Assembly: GCA_003707065.3 (NCBI GenBank) | Contig: PPXM03000012.1 | Coordinates: 1-64,000 of the forward strand | Length of the DNA: 64,000 nucleotides | Origin: Trigonopsis variabilis | Lineage: Eukaryota > Ascomycota > Trigonopsidomycetes > Trigonopsidales > Trigonopsidaceae | Direction of reading: 5' to 3' | Shown: positions 11,460-23,357 of the stretch, in pieces | How the letters are laid out: every line of letters begins with the position of its first letter | Numbering within the stretch: the first letter of the stretch is position 1 | Translations under genes and position numbers: made by a program | Notes under the pieces: model-generated | Databases searched by the model: none | What the model was told of the DNA's origin: nothing | Seen by the model: the letters and a program-made list of their open reading frames with translations, nothing else

Positions 11460-11467
11460 TATATATA
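11460..11467 (-). promoter_or_regulatory. TATA-like box of the oxidase gene
   Basis: TATATATA lies 98-105 bp upstream of the ATG at 11362. It is next to a GGGGATTTCCCC near-palindrome at 11449-11459, which could be a factor site. Confidence 0.4.
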
Positions 11468-12163
11468 TTCAATGAGCAACACTGAATTGCTAGATCATCT
11501 CACCTAATCTGTAATGGGTAGTTTGCCTAGATAGGCAGGTCCTGATAGCGGCCTCTTGCTTATTTCCGGCTCTGTCGCACCCGTTGACTACTTTTCTCTG
11601 ACCTCTGTTACCGTTGTCAAGGGATTTCTCAACCGTTGTTCCTTTCGACGACGGGCTCATTCCTAATTTGGTGAGTTCTGTCGCTACAGAAAAAAGACGC
11701 ACCCTCATTTTCGGTCATTGAGCTCGCTGACAAAAGAGCCAAGCTTTTCCGAATGCTTATCGAATTCTTATCATTCGAAATCGGACCCCACTTCTTGTCA
11801 TTGGTAACTCGTTTAGGCCTATCTTCTCACTTCTGGTCGATCGCTGAGCCCCATCGTCGCTTTTCCCGACCCTGTCATGTAGCAGGAACGACACTACGTT
11901 TAACACAGAAGCGAACGTTTTACTTATCCCCAGCTAATCATGCATCAGCGAAACGACAAACATAATTGAATTCTGTATAGTAGCGATGAAAAAGCCTTTT
12001 ATTTGACATGTATTTTCTCTAGAAATGGTGCAGCCATGCCGACATCTCAGGGTGACTTTAGTGCGATCGTTACAGGTGTAAAGTTATGGTAAATATTCCA
12101 TCTTACCTAACATGGGAAGGATGAGGACTGCGAACTAGCGCCAAAAGCCGACTGAAAACCTCC

Positions 12164-12206
12164 GATAAAGTTGAGAAGAGATGTGGACGAATGGAGTTCC
12201 TGATAA
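12164..12206 (+). promoter_or_regulatory. Pair of GATAA sites
   Basis: GATAA occurs at 12164-12168 and 12202-12206, 76-118 bp upstream of the permease ATG. Paired GATA sites close to a start codon are the usual binding pattern of AreA/Gln3-type nitrogen regulators. This fits the allantoate-permease family of the downstream gene. Confidence 0.4.
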
Positions 12207-12228
12207 CACTGACTAGCAAACACTCACT

Positions 12229-12236
12229 TATAAAAG
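12229..12236 (+). promoter_or_regulatory. TATA box of the permease gene
   Basis: TATAAAAG lies 46-53 bp before the ATG at 12282, a typical TATA-to-start distance for a fungal gene with a short leader. Confidence 0.55.
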
Positions 12237-12281
12237 AAACCGTTTCATCTCACTTCTGATCGGCTTTTCCAATACGAGACC

Positions 12282-13862
12282 ATGTCTGAAGAAAAGGTCA
12301 ACAACACTCCAGAGATCAACTCGGTCGAAATAGTCCTTGGAGAACATAGAGATGTCCTTAACACAAGCAAGGAGGACCTTGGGATGACAGATGAGGCCTG
12401 GAATCTATATACGGAAAGTCTTAAGATGTCGGAAGACTACTTGAACTCTTGCTCTTCTAAAGTTCGTTGGCGGTTGGATCTGCTTATGCTTCCTATGGTG
12501 AGTCTTGGAATAAGGAAGATACTGACTTGATAGATGTTGTTCACCTATGTTATTCAATATTTAGATAAGCAGACCTTGAACTACTCCAATGCCTATGGTC
12601 TCCAAACTGATCTTGGTATGTCAAGTGCTGATTATTCCTGGGTCGCTTCTGCTGCCAACTTTGGAATTCTGGCCGCAGCCCTACCAATGAATCTCATTCT
12701 TCACCGATATCCAGCAGGTCGAACTGTGTCGATTCTCGTGTTCATCTGGGGTGTCATATGTATGGCAACAACAGGTGTGAAGTCTTTTGGAGGCTTGTTT
12801 GCTGCCCGCTTTTTTCTCGGAGCAACTGAGGCTGGAATTGCTCCTGCTTTCATGGCCCTGACCCAGATGTTCTACACCAGAAGGGAGCAGCCACTACGCA
12901 TGTGTCTATGGATGGGAACTAATGGACCATCGATCGTTCTTGGAGGACTCATTGGCTGGGGGTCTGGTGTGGCTGATAGCTCTCTGAAATCGTGGCAGTT
13001 GGTCTATTTGATCATCGGCACCATTACAATCGCATGGTCTTTTGTCATCTTTTTCTTGATGCCAGATACCCCTGTCAATGCAAGGATGTTAAATGAGGAA
13101 CAGAAAATCGTTGCGGTTTGGAGAGTTGCTCATAACAAGACCGGAGTCAAGAATAAGCATTTCAAATTGGAACAGGTCAAGGAGATCTTCTATGATCCCA
13201 AGTGCTATTGCTTCTTCATTATTCAGTTTGCTTTAGGCCTCGTCAATGGAGGCGCTTCCAACTTCACCTCTACGCTTTTCAAAGCTTTTGGCTTCACAGG
13301 TATTAAAGCTACCCTGCTTAACATGGTCGGTGGATCACTCGAGTTCTTTTCATGTGTCATGTCTGGCATTGTCACATATTTTGTTCCTAATACCGTCTGC
13401 ATTCTCATGGCTGTTGGCGCTGTTCCTGGACTTGTGGGTATGATTGGCATCCATACGTTTCCCCTAGACCATAAATGGTCACTTGCTGCGTGTACATGGC
13501 TGCAATACTGGTTTGGAGCTTCCATCATTTTGGCTTGGTCAATCCCAAACACTGATATTGCGGGACAAACCAAACGATCAGTGACTGTTGGAATATCATT
13601 CATCCTCTACGCGGCTGGTAACATTATCTCCCCGCATTTCTTCAACACTGCCGATTCACCAAGATTTGCGCCAGCATTCAAAGGTCTTACGGTTGCTTAC
13701 TGCCTCATCATTGGGTTTGCACTTATTCTTTTAGCCTATATGTGGTCCGTTAATAGATATCGAGATAGAAAAGGATACGGAGTAAATGACAGAGAAGATA
13801 TCCTACTTGGTTTCGCTGATACGACCGACTTCAGCAACAAGGAATTCCGCTATGTACTTTGA
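12282..13862 (+). CDS. MFS permease, allantoate permease (Dal5) family
   Basis: Two exons, 12282-12497 and 13862-terminating 12534-13862, encode 514 residues. The intron (12498-12533) is 36 nt, GTGAGT...TAG with a CTGAC branch 9 nt from the acceptor. It lies between codons, in RWRLDLLMLPM|MLFTYVIQYLDK. The protein has the hydrophilic N-terminus and 12 hydrophobic segments of the anion:cation symporter/Dal5 family. Landmarks are QYLDKQTLNYSNAYGLQTDL, RFFLGATEAGIAPA in helix 4, YTRREQPLRM in the loop after it, and the MPDTP-nA loop after helix 6. Relatives import allantoate, nicotinate, biotin or other carboxylates; the substrate cannot be assigned. Two GATAA sites and a TATA box precede the gene. 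It is a paralogue of the permease at 53.6-55.1 kb. Confidence 0.9.
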
Positions 13863-15505
13863 TTTAATGTTGACAGTTTATTGTTTTCATCTGTATCGGT
13901 GTAGCTTTTGTTCTAAGAATCTCAACCGAAGGTCAAACGTTTTCTTAGGGTGTGTATATAATGAGTGTGAGCGATTCGTAGCGCTCTTAGGAACCAGAGG
14001 AACTATTACAGGAATCACAGAGGGACAGCGTATAAGCCGAACTATGTGTCAATTATATAAGATATATAGTCTGTCGAGCTTGGCAATATGAAAGCGTGGG
14101 AGTTAGTTCGGGTTTGGCTTACACTCATATCCCCAAGACATTGTTCCGATGAGTCCTCCCATAAACGTCACAATTGCACAGATGAAAATCTACAAGCCCA
14201 TCCTTTTCCCGGTATGAGGCCCCTATAGTGAACAGTTACCATATAGGCGCTCTTCTATCCTCCCCGAAGCAGTCGCTGTCGTTATCTGTATGACCATCTG
14301 ACGTGAACTCGAATTCGAAAAATTCAATCAAAAGGATAACCAGCGGGCCTCTAAAGAAATTATGAGACTTGATATTTCTGGCGCCAAGTCGTGAAAACAG
14401 AATTTCCTTTGGTTGATTGGTACATTGACTAAAAGAAAAAAGTGCTCACAGAATAGAATAGCATCTTCGAATGAACTTCCGAAAAAAGAGGCACAGCGAC
14501 AAAAAGTGGATTCATTTTATTCAATGTTGACTATTAAAATAAAAGACTAGTTTGGATAGCAGTTCGTCTGAGGGAGCAGAAAGTGACATCTCACAAAATC
14601 AGGTCGGCAAGTTACCGGTCTCAAATTAGGTCCAAAGTGATTTCTCATCTCCCATTCATTTTGATGACTGAGAAGTGAGACTTCCGAACCTTGAAAAATG
14701 TGACACTAGGGATCAAGTGAGCAATTCTCAGAAGTCCTAAGACAGTCAAATAACCACATCCGGTTTTCTAACAATGTGGCGCTGATGGCGAATCAATCAC
14801 ATCAATGAGCAACTCAGTTTGTCATAGCAAGATACTTCTGGTGAAATGAAAAATCCGCGGTAGGATGATTTGATTGTCTTTCGTGAGACGTCAATTATAA
14901 AATGCGATAGCGGTCCCATGGCTCTCTCGGATTCCATCCGTCTGTAACGGTGATCGAGGATATCTCGCTGCGTCGAGCTTAGAGAATCATCTTAGTTAAT
15001 AAATTGATCCCAGTCTATAAACATTCAATAACATTTTGTAAGGATAGCCATTGTAGGAAGACATCAATGAAAATATTTGTGGGCCTATGCGTCGCACTTG
15101 CCGTTATATGGAAGTCCCACTATATCACAAGCTATGAGTCACTGGTACTCTATGACGTTAAATAAAAGCGTGAATTGAACGGTCAAAGTCACTTGCACTT
15201 CCGTCTAGTGGTGCGGACGGAGTCAATTTATATACTACTCGCGGAAACACTGCAATTACTGGCTGCGCAGTCAAGCCTAAGAGTCTCGGACTTCCCGGTC
15301 CCATACAAGTGAAATACCACGCTCTGCTACGTTCATGCGTTTCAAAATACTAATGAATTCAATAAAGCGGAATAGATTATGAAAACAAACATATCCTTTC
15401 GAATATCTCTTGGATTCGTCTCATTAAGAAAGAAAGAAACCAGAAGGATATATTCATCGATATATGAACCTCCTGAAATTATAAAATTAATCGGTATCCT
15501 GGTCT
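13863..15505. other. Convergent intergenic region, no gene seen
   Basis: The 3' flanks of the plus-strand permease and the minus-strand surface-protein gene meet here. One 101-residue plus frame overlaps the permease end out of frame and is a shadow. The rest is AT-rich with no recognisable ORF. Confidence 0.5.
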
Positions 15506-18500
15506 TTAGAGAAGGACAGCAGCTAATATGGTCGAAATAAAGAGTGTCGAGAACAGAGTCAACGATCTGCTTCCGACAGTTCTGGTCGCTCCTGAATACG
15601 CGGTGCTTGAAGGGTTTGATATTAAAGTACTCGTGTCTATAAAAGTTAGCAGCAGATCTATGTAGAATGAAACTTACTTGAAACAGCAGAGCTTAGTGCA
15701 GTTGCTATTGTATTCAGATAAAGAGACGTAGATTGAGACCCTTGAGTGTCTTCACTGACGGTGTTTGTTGCACCAGAGCCATTATTTTGGGACCCAGAAG
15801 TACCTTCATTGTTTTCAGAACCCGACCCATTTCCTGTACTCTCTTGGCCAGAGCCAGAGCTGGAGCCCGAAACATTACCACTGTTCTCAGAAGCGGATTC
15901 ACTTCCAGTGTTGCCAGAACCGGAGCCAGAGTTGGAACCTGAGCCATTGCCATTGTTGCCTGAACCGGAGCCAGAACCAGAGGCTGACGTGGAAGCTGAG
16001 CCACTGCCATTGTTTCCTGAGGCTGAGCCCGAAGTGGAACCTGATCCACTGCCATTGTTGCCTGAACCGGAACCTGATCCATTGCCATTGTTGCCAGAGC
16101 CCGAGCCAGAGTTGGAACCTGAGCCATTGCCATTGTTGCCTGAACCGGAGCCAGAACCAGAGGCTGACGTGGAAGCTGAGCCACTGCCATTGTTTCCTGA
16201 GGCTGAGCCCGAAGTGGAACCTGATCCACTGCCATTGTTGCCTGAACCGGAACCTGATCCATTGCCATTGTTGCCAGAGCCCGAGCCAGAGTTGGAACCT
16301 GAGCCATTGCCATTGTTGCCTGAACCGGAGCCAGAACCAGAGGCTGACGTGGAAGCTGAGCCACTGCCATTGTTTCCTGAGGCTGAGCCCGAAGTGGAAC
16401 CTGATCCACTGCCATTGTTGCCTGAACCGGAACCTGATCCACTTCCACTGTTGCCAGAGCCCGAGCCAGAGTTGGAACCTGAGCCACTTCCATTGTTGCC
16501 TGAACCGGAGCCAGAGCCAGAATTGGAACCTGAGCCACTTCCATTGTTGCCTGAACCGGAGCCAGAACCAGAGGCTGAAGTGGAAGCTGAGCCACTGCCA
16601 CTGTTTCCTGAACCACTTCCGTTATTGCCTGAACCTGAGCCACTGCCACTGTTGCCTGAGGCTGAGCCAGAGTTGGAACCTGAGCCATTGCCATTGTTGC
16701 CTGAACCGGAGCCAGAACTAGAGGCTGACGTGGAACCTGATCCACTGCCATTGTTGCCTGAACCGGAGCCAGAGCCAGAGCCAGAATTGGAACCTGAGCC
16801 ATTGCCATTGTTGCCTGAACCGGAGCCAGAACCAGAGGCTGAAGTGGAAGCTGAGCCACTGCCACTGTTTCCTGAACCACTTCCGTTATTGCCTGAACCT
16901 GAGCCACTGCCACTGTTGCCTGAGGCTGAGCCAGAGTTGGAACCTGAGCCATTGCCATTGTTGCCTGAACCGGAGCCAGAACTAGAGGCTGACGTGGAAC
17001 CTGATCCACTGCCATTGTTGCCTGAACCGGAGCCAGAGCCAGAGCCAGAATTGGAACCTGAGCCATTGCCATTGTTGCCTGAACCGGAGCCAGAACCAGA
17101 GGCTGAAGTGGAAGCTGAGCCACTGCCACTGTTTCCTGAACCACTTCCGTTATTGCCTGAACCTGAGCCACTTCCACTGTTGCCAGAGCCCGAGCCGGAA
17201 CTGGAACCTGATCCACTTCCACTATTGCCTGAGCCAGAGTTGGAACCTGAGCCACTTCCACTGTTGCCTGAGCCCGAACCAGAGTTGGAACCTGAGCCAC
17301 TTCCACTGTTGCCTGAACCGGAGCCAGAGTTAGAACCTGATCCACTGCCATTGTTGCCTGAGCCCGAACCAGAATTGGAACCTGATCCACTGCCATTGTT
17401 TCCTGAGCCACTTCCGTTATTGCCTGAACCTGAGCCACTTCCACTATTGCCTGAACCGGAGCCAGAGTTGGAACCTGAGCCACTTCCATTGTTGCCTGAA
17501 CCGGAGCCAGAGCCAGAGCCAGAATTGGAACCTGATCCATTGCCATTGTTGCCAGAGCCCGAGCCAGAGTTGGAACCTGATCCACTTCCACTGTTGCCAG
17601 AGCCCGAGCCAGAGTTGGAACCTGAGCCACTTCCACTGTTGCCTGAACCGGAGCCAGAGTTGGAACCTGATCCACTGCCATTGTTGCCTGAGCCCGAACC
17701 AGAATTGGAACCTGATCCACTGCCATTGTTTCCTGAGCCACTTCCGTTATTGCCTGAACCTGAGCCACTTCCACTATTGCCTGAACCGGAGCCAGAGTTG
17801 GAACCTGAGCCACTTCCATTGTTGCCTGAACCGGAGCCAGAGCCAGAGCCAGAATTGGAACCTGATCCATTGCCATTGTTGCCAGAGCCCGAGCCAGAGT
17901 TGGAACCTGATCCACTTCCACTGTTGCCAGAGCCCGAGCCAGAGTTGGAACCTGAGCCACTTCCACTGTTGCCTGAACCGGAGCCAGAGTTGGAACCTGA
18001 TCCACTGCCATTGTTGCCTGAGCCCGAACCAGAATTGGAACCTGATCCACTGCCATTGTTTCCTGAGCCACTTCCGTTATTGCCTGAACCTGAGCCACTG
18101 CCACTATTACCAGAACTAGCTCCAGTGCTAGTCGAACTTGCACTTTCTCTGACGGAAGTAGCTGGTCCAGAGCTAGTAGTCGAGCTGCCTTCGAAAGAAG
18201 CGGAAAAGGAAACTGGAGATAATGAGGAAGAAACGGAAGATTTAATAGAAGGCGCTGAAAAGGTCGATTCAGGATATTGCCCAGTATTAGAAGGACCATA
18301 ATTTGAAGACGACGCGCTATTTGGTTTAACCACATTTGTAGATTGAGAAAACAAATGAGACTGCGTAGAACTAGCATAATAAGAAAGAGAACCACCAGAA
18401 ATAGAAATCGTAGGTGTACTCGATATGAACGAGCCCTGCGAAACTGTACCGATAGCGGATCCACCATTGAAATCAGATGCAGAAGAATATGATTCTACAG

Positions 18501-21500
18501 ATACTCCTTGTCTGCTTTGAGAAGCAAAGTAGGAGGAAGAATGCTCACCTTGGACAGCGCTAGACCATGAAGACGTAGTAAATGTTGAAGAAGATATTCC
18601 AGAAGCGCCTTGACTTGAAACTGAGGCACTTAAGAGTAGACCTGATTGACTATTTGAACCAGTAGAAATAGCGTTTTGACCCATAGAAGACAGTGTACTA
18701 CCTTTTACCTTGGAGGAAATCATGGATCTGAAATTCGAAGGGAGAAGGGAGCTAGCAGCAGTATTAGAGGGCTGTGATGGGGCGCTTGCTATAACTGAGC
18801 CAGAGAGTAGAGAAGCACTAGGTACTCCCGAATTAGAAGCTGTTCCTAAGGAAGCAAAAGACTGGTCGGTGCCAGAAGACTGGAGTGAAGCAGATGGTGA
18901 CGCAGATAACTGGGTGACGCTAGATATGCCAGCATTAGAAAGGACTCCTGATGAAGTAGAAGATTTGCCCACACTGTAAGAAGATTGTGCAGACAGAATA
19001 GAGGACGTTGTTCCGATCGTATGCGCTGATTGTATCGAGATAGTTCGTATAGCCGAAGCAGATAATTGAGTCACACTAGATGTACCAGCTGTGGCACTGT
19101 AAGATTGTGCGGACACAGTAGACGATGCGGTTCCAACGCTTTGTCTTGATGAAACAGTAGTAGAGCTCGCGCTGCCACTTGCGGTGGAACAGACACTAAA
19201 AGGAAGTGAGTTACCGCATCCAGAAAGAAGTGCGTCAAGGTCGTTGATGATGTAAGGAACTGCGCCAGTCAAAAACTCCAGTCCATTAGGATCAGCAAGA
19301 CAAGAGGCAAGGTTAGTTTGGAATGACGACGTCGAAGAGCAACAGTCAGTAAAACCAAGTCCCAAAGTACCAAGAGTAGAGGATACAAGACATAGAGGTG
19401 CCTCCGCTAGAACAATTGCACACGATTCAATCTCTCCAGAAGCTTGGCTAGGAATCAAGCTATTACACTTAGTTACCACGGGGTATACCACCGCTTGGAG
19501 CACATCCGAAGTCAACGTTCCAAGGATACCACAGCTTCCGCAGTTTCCAAGCATTAGCTGAGCGCCACCCGTAGGATCACAACATTGGCTGTAGAAATCG
19601 CTTTCAGAAACAGTGAGCCCGACCAATGGGACTTGCAGTTCACAAGAAGTGTAATCAGTAGTGAGGGTGAGAATATCTAGGATTAGCCGTTATCAGTTAC
19701 AAGTAACGTACCACATTGATCGCATAGGTTGTCTGTTTGGGCAACACATGTTCCAGAAGGCGAAGTTGATGCAAGCGACAGTGACGCAGAACTCGTCGTC
19801 GTTGAAGCAGCAACAGATTGGCCAGCACTATAAGATGCTAAGGACGAACTCGGTACACCAACAGACTGGCCAGCGCCAGAGGACTGGAGTGAAGCAGATC
19901 GTATAGCAGACGCAGATAATTGGGTGACGCTAGATACACCAGCATTAGAAAGAACTCCTGTTGAAGTAGAAGATTTGCCCGCACTGTAAGAAAACTGTGT
20001 GGACAGAATAGACGATGCGGTTCCAATGCTTTGTGCCGATTGTATCGAGGTACTTGGTGCAGTAGAAACAGGTAATTGGGTCACACTAGATATGCCGGCT
20101 GACTTACCTGCACTGTAGGATTGTGCGGAAGCAGTCGACGATGCGGTTCCAACGCTTTGTCTTGATGAAACAGTAGTAGAGCTCGCGCTTCCACTTGCGG
20201 TGGAACAGACATTAAAAGGAAGTGAGTTGCCGCATCCAGAAAGAAGTGCGTCAAGGTCGTTGATGATGTAAGGAACTGCGCCAGTCAAAAACTCCAGTCC
20301 ATTAGGATCAGCGAGACAAGAGGCAAGGTTAGTTTGGAATGACGACGTCGAAGAGCAACAATCGGTAAAACCAAGTCCCAAAGTACCAAGAGTAGTAGAT
20401 ACAAGACATAGAGGTGCCTCCGCAAGAACAATTGCACACGATTCAATCTCTCCAGAAGCTTGGCTAGGAATCAAGCTATTACACTTAGTTACCACGGGGT
20501 ATACCACCGCTTGGAGCACATCCGAAGTCAACGTTCCAAGGATGCCACAGCTTCCGCAGTTTCCAAGCATTAGCTGAGCGCCACCCGTAGGATCACAACA
20601 TTGGTCATAGAAGGCACTTTCCGAGACAGTGAGCCCGACCAATGGGACTTGAAGCTCACAAGAAGTGTAATCAGTAGTGAGAGTGAGGATATCTGTGGTT
20701 AGTTTAGGCCAATGTAAGTAACATACCACATTGGTCGCACAAGTTATTTGTTTGGGCAACACATGTTCCAGAAGGCGAAGTTGATGCAAGCGACATGGAA
20801 GCAGAACTCGTCGTCTTTGAAGCGGCAGCGGATTGGCCAGCACCGGAAGATCCTGATGAAGGAGATGTTACAGCAGAAGCAGATGATTGGGTCACACTAG
20901 ATATGCCGGCAGACTTACCGGCACTGTAGGATTGTGCGGAAGCAGTCGACGATGCGGTTCGAACGCTCTGTGCTGATGAAACGATAGTAGAGCTCGCGCT
21001 TCCACTTGCGGTGGAACAGACACTAAAAGGAAGTGAGTTGCCGCATCCAGAAAGAAGTGCGTCAAGGTCGTTGATGATGTAAGGAACTGCGCCAGTCAAA
21101 AACTCCAGTCCATTAGGATCAGCAAGACAAGAGGCAAGGTTAGTTTGGAATGACGACGTCGAAGAGCAACAGTCAGTAAAACCAAGTCCCAAAGTACCAA
21201 GAGTAGAGGATACAAGACATAGAGGTGCCTCCGCTAGAACAATTGCACACGATTCAATCTCTCCAGAAGCTTGGCTAGGAATCAAGCTATTACACTTAGT
21301 TACCACGGGGTATACCACCGCTTGGAGCACATCCGAAGTCAACGTTCCAAGGATGCCACAGCTTCCGCAGTTTCCAAGCATTAGCTGAGCGCCACCCGTA
21401 GGATCACAACATTGGTCATAGAAGGCACTTTCCGAGACAGTGAGCCCGACCAATGGGACTTGAAGCTCACAAGAAGTGTAATCAGTAGTGAGAGTGAGGA

Positions 21501-23357
21501 TATCTGTGGTTAGTTTAGGCCAATGTAAGTAACATACCACATTGGTCGCACAAGTTATTTGTTTGGGCAACACATGTTCCAGAAGGCGAAGTTGATGCAA
21601 GCGACATGGAAGCAGAACTCGTCGTCTTTGAAGCGGCAGCGGATTGGCCAGCACCAGATGATGCTAACGGAGCGGTTGATACAGCAAGAGATTGGCCAGC
21701 ACCGGAAGATCCTGATGAAGGAGATGTTACAGCGGAAGCAGATGACTGGGTCACACTAGATGTACCAGCCGTGGCACTGTAAGATAGAGCGGACACAATA
21801 GACGATGCGGTTCCAACGCTTTGTCTTGATGAAACAGTAGTAGAGCTCGCGCTTCCACTTGCGGTGGAACAGACACTAAAAGGAAGTGAGTTACCGCATC
21901 CAGAAAGAAGTGCGTCAAGGTCATTGATGATGTAAGGAACTGCGCCAGTCAAAAACTCCAGTCCATTAGGATCAGCGAGACAAGAGGCAAGGTTAGTTTG
22001 GAATGACGACGTCGAAGAGCAACAATCGGTAAAACCAAGTCCCAAAGTACCAAGAGTAGTAGATACAAGACATAGAGGTGCCTCCGCAAGAACAATTGCA
22101 CACGATTCAATCTCTCCAGAAGCTTGGCTAGGAATCAAGCTATTACACTTAGTTACCACGGGGTATACCACCGCTTGGAGCACATCCGAAGTCAACGTTC
22201 CAAGGATGCCACAGCTTCCGCAGTTTCCAAGCATTAGCTGAGCGCCACCCGTAGGATCACAACATTGGTCATAGAAGGCACTATCTGATACAGTGAGGCC
22301 GACCAGTGGGACTTGAAGTTCACAAGAAGTGTAATCAGTAGTGAGAGTAAGGATATCTGTCGTTAGTTTAGGCCATTGTAAGTAACATACCACATTGGTC
22401 GCACAAGTTGTTTGTTTGGGCGACACAGGTCCCTGAGGGCAAAGCAGATTTAACAGTTGAAGCGGCCACGGATACGCCAGCACTGGAAACAGCTAAAGAG
22501 GCAGCCGATACAGCTGATTGGCCAACACTAGAAGTTTGTTGTGAAGCAGATGGTATAACCGAGAAAGACAACGGAGCCACGCTAGACGCGCCAGCATTAG
22601 ATAGGGCTCCTGACGGAGCAGCAGAGTTACTGGCACTATAAGCTGACTGCGTGGCAATAATAGACGATGCGGTTCGAACGCTCTGTGCTGATGAAACGAT
22701 AGTAGAGCTCGCGCTTCCGCTTGCAGTAGGGCAGACACTAAAAGGAAGTGAGTCGCCACAACCAGAGAGAAGTGCGTCAAGGTCGTTGATGATGTATGGA
22801 ACTGCGCCAGTCAAAAACTCCAGTCCATTAGGATCAGCGAGACAAGAGGCAAGGTTAGTTTGGAATGACGACGTCGAAGAGCAACAATCGGTAAAACCAA
22901 GTCCCAAAGTACCAAGAGTAGTAGATACAAGACATAGAGGTGCCTCCGCAAGAACAATTGCACACGATTCAATCTCTCCAGAAGCTTGGCTAGGAATCAA
23001 GCTATTACACTTAGTTACCACGGGGTATACCACCGCTTGGAGCACATCCGAAGTCAACGTTCCAAGGACGCCACAGCTTCCGCAGTTTCCAAGCATTAGC
23101 TGAGCGCCACCCGTAGGATCACAACATTGGTCATAGAAGGCACTGTCTGATACAGTGAGGCCGACCAGTGGGACTTGAAGCTCACAAGAAGTGTAATCAG
23201 TAGTGAGAGTAAGGATATCTGGGATTAGCTGTCACTATTTGTAAATGAACGCACTGCATTGGTCACAAAGATTGGTTGTTTCCGGAACACAACTTTGAGC
23301 ATTGGAGATGCCAGCACTCAAGAGAGATATCAGTTCCAAATAATAGATGAATCTCAT
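15506..23357 (-). CDS. Giant GPI-anchored surface protein, five-repeat Cys-rich adhesin-like
   Basis: Seven exons join in frame to 2545 residues: 23255-23357, 22391-23218, 21538-22356, 20727-21503, 19712-20692, 15678-19676, 15506-15636. Intron sizes are 36, 34, 34, 34, 35 and 41 nt, and every internal splice is phase 1. Exon 1 encodes a signal peptide ([20 protein letters not shown]). Exons 2-6 each carry one copy of a domain of about 180 residues with 16 cysteines. It runs from C-x6-NLCDQC across the intron, through [19 protein letters not shown] and GFTDCCSS, to LSGCG-LPF-VC. Each copy is followed by a Ser/Thr/Ala-rich stalk. Exon 6 adds about 745 residues of Gly/Ser/Asn repeat (about 1690-2435). 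Exon 7 supplies a hydrophobic tail ending [10 protein letters not shown] with small residues (YSGAT) before it, a GPI-anchor signal. I do not recognise the Cys-rich domain; a wall or adhesion role is inferred from architecture. Confidence 0.85.
15921..16460 (-). repeat. 180-bp tandem repeat, three copies
   Basis: Within the Gly/Ser/Asn region, blocks starting at 15961, 16141 and 16321 are identical over at least 60 bp. The 180-bp period (60 codons) holds for three full units. The peptide unit includes [12 protein letters not shown]. Confidence 0.85.
16561..17165 (-). repeat. 264-bp tandem repeat, about 2.3 copies
   Basis: The block GCCAGAACCAGAGGCTGAAG begins at 16561, 16825 and 17089, exactly 264 bp (88 codons) apart. 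The match between the first two units extends across the whole period. The third diverges after about 75 bp. Confidence 0.8.
17270..18100 (-). repeat. 330-bp tandem repeat, about 2.5 copies
   Basis: TCCACTGCCATTGTTGCCTG followed by the same flank occurs at 17341, 17671 and 18001, a 330-bp (110-codon) period. The underlying short unit is Gly-Ser-Gly-Ser/Asn. It is distinct from the 180- and 264-bp arrays next to it. Confidence 0.8.
19150..23230 (-). repeat. Five tandem exon-domain units (about 0.8-1.0 kb each)
   Basis: Units begin near 23218, 22356, 21503, 20692 and 19676. The roughly 530-bp domain-coding part is nearly identical in all five, while the Ser/Thr stalk between units varies in length. 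The introns at 21504-21537 and 20693-20726 are identical in sequence. The one at 22357-22390 differs from them by two bases. The fifth (19677-19711) is diverged. Confidence 0.9.

Noticed and set aside
15746-18301. An 851-residue plus-strand frame of Pro-Glu-Leu repeats, and a 917-residue minus frame over the same DNA
   Set aside because: Both are shadows of the Gly/Ser/Asn repeat. A 6-bp-based repeat stays open in several frames. Only the frame continuous with the signal peptide, Cys-rich domains and GPI tail is supported.
19683-23096. Four separate genes, each of 240-390 residues, in the repeat array
   Set aside because: Each apparent start or stop lies within a 34-35 nt intron. Splicing joins all units in frame, and only the first exon has a signal peptide.
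19712-23218. Cys-rich repeats as hydrophobins
   Set aside because: CC doublets are present, but each unit has 16 cysteines over about 180 residues with different spacing from the eight-cysteine hydrophobin pattern.
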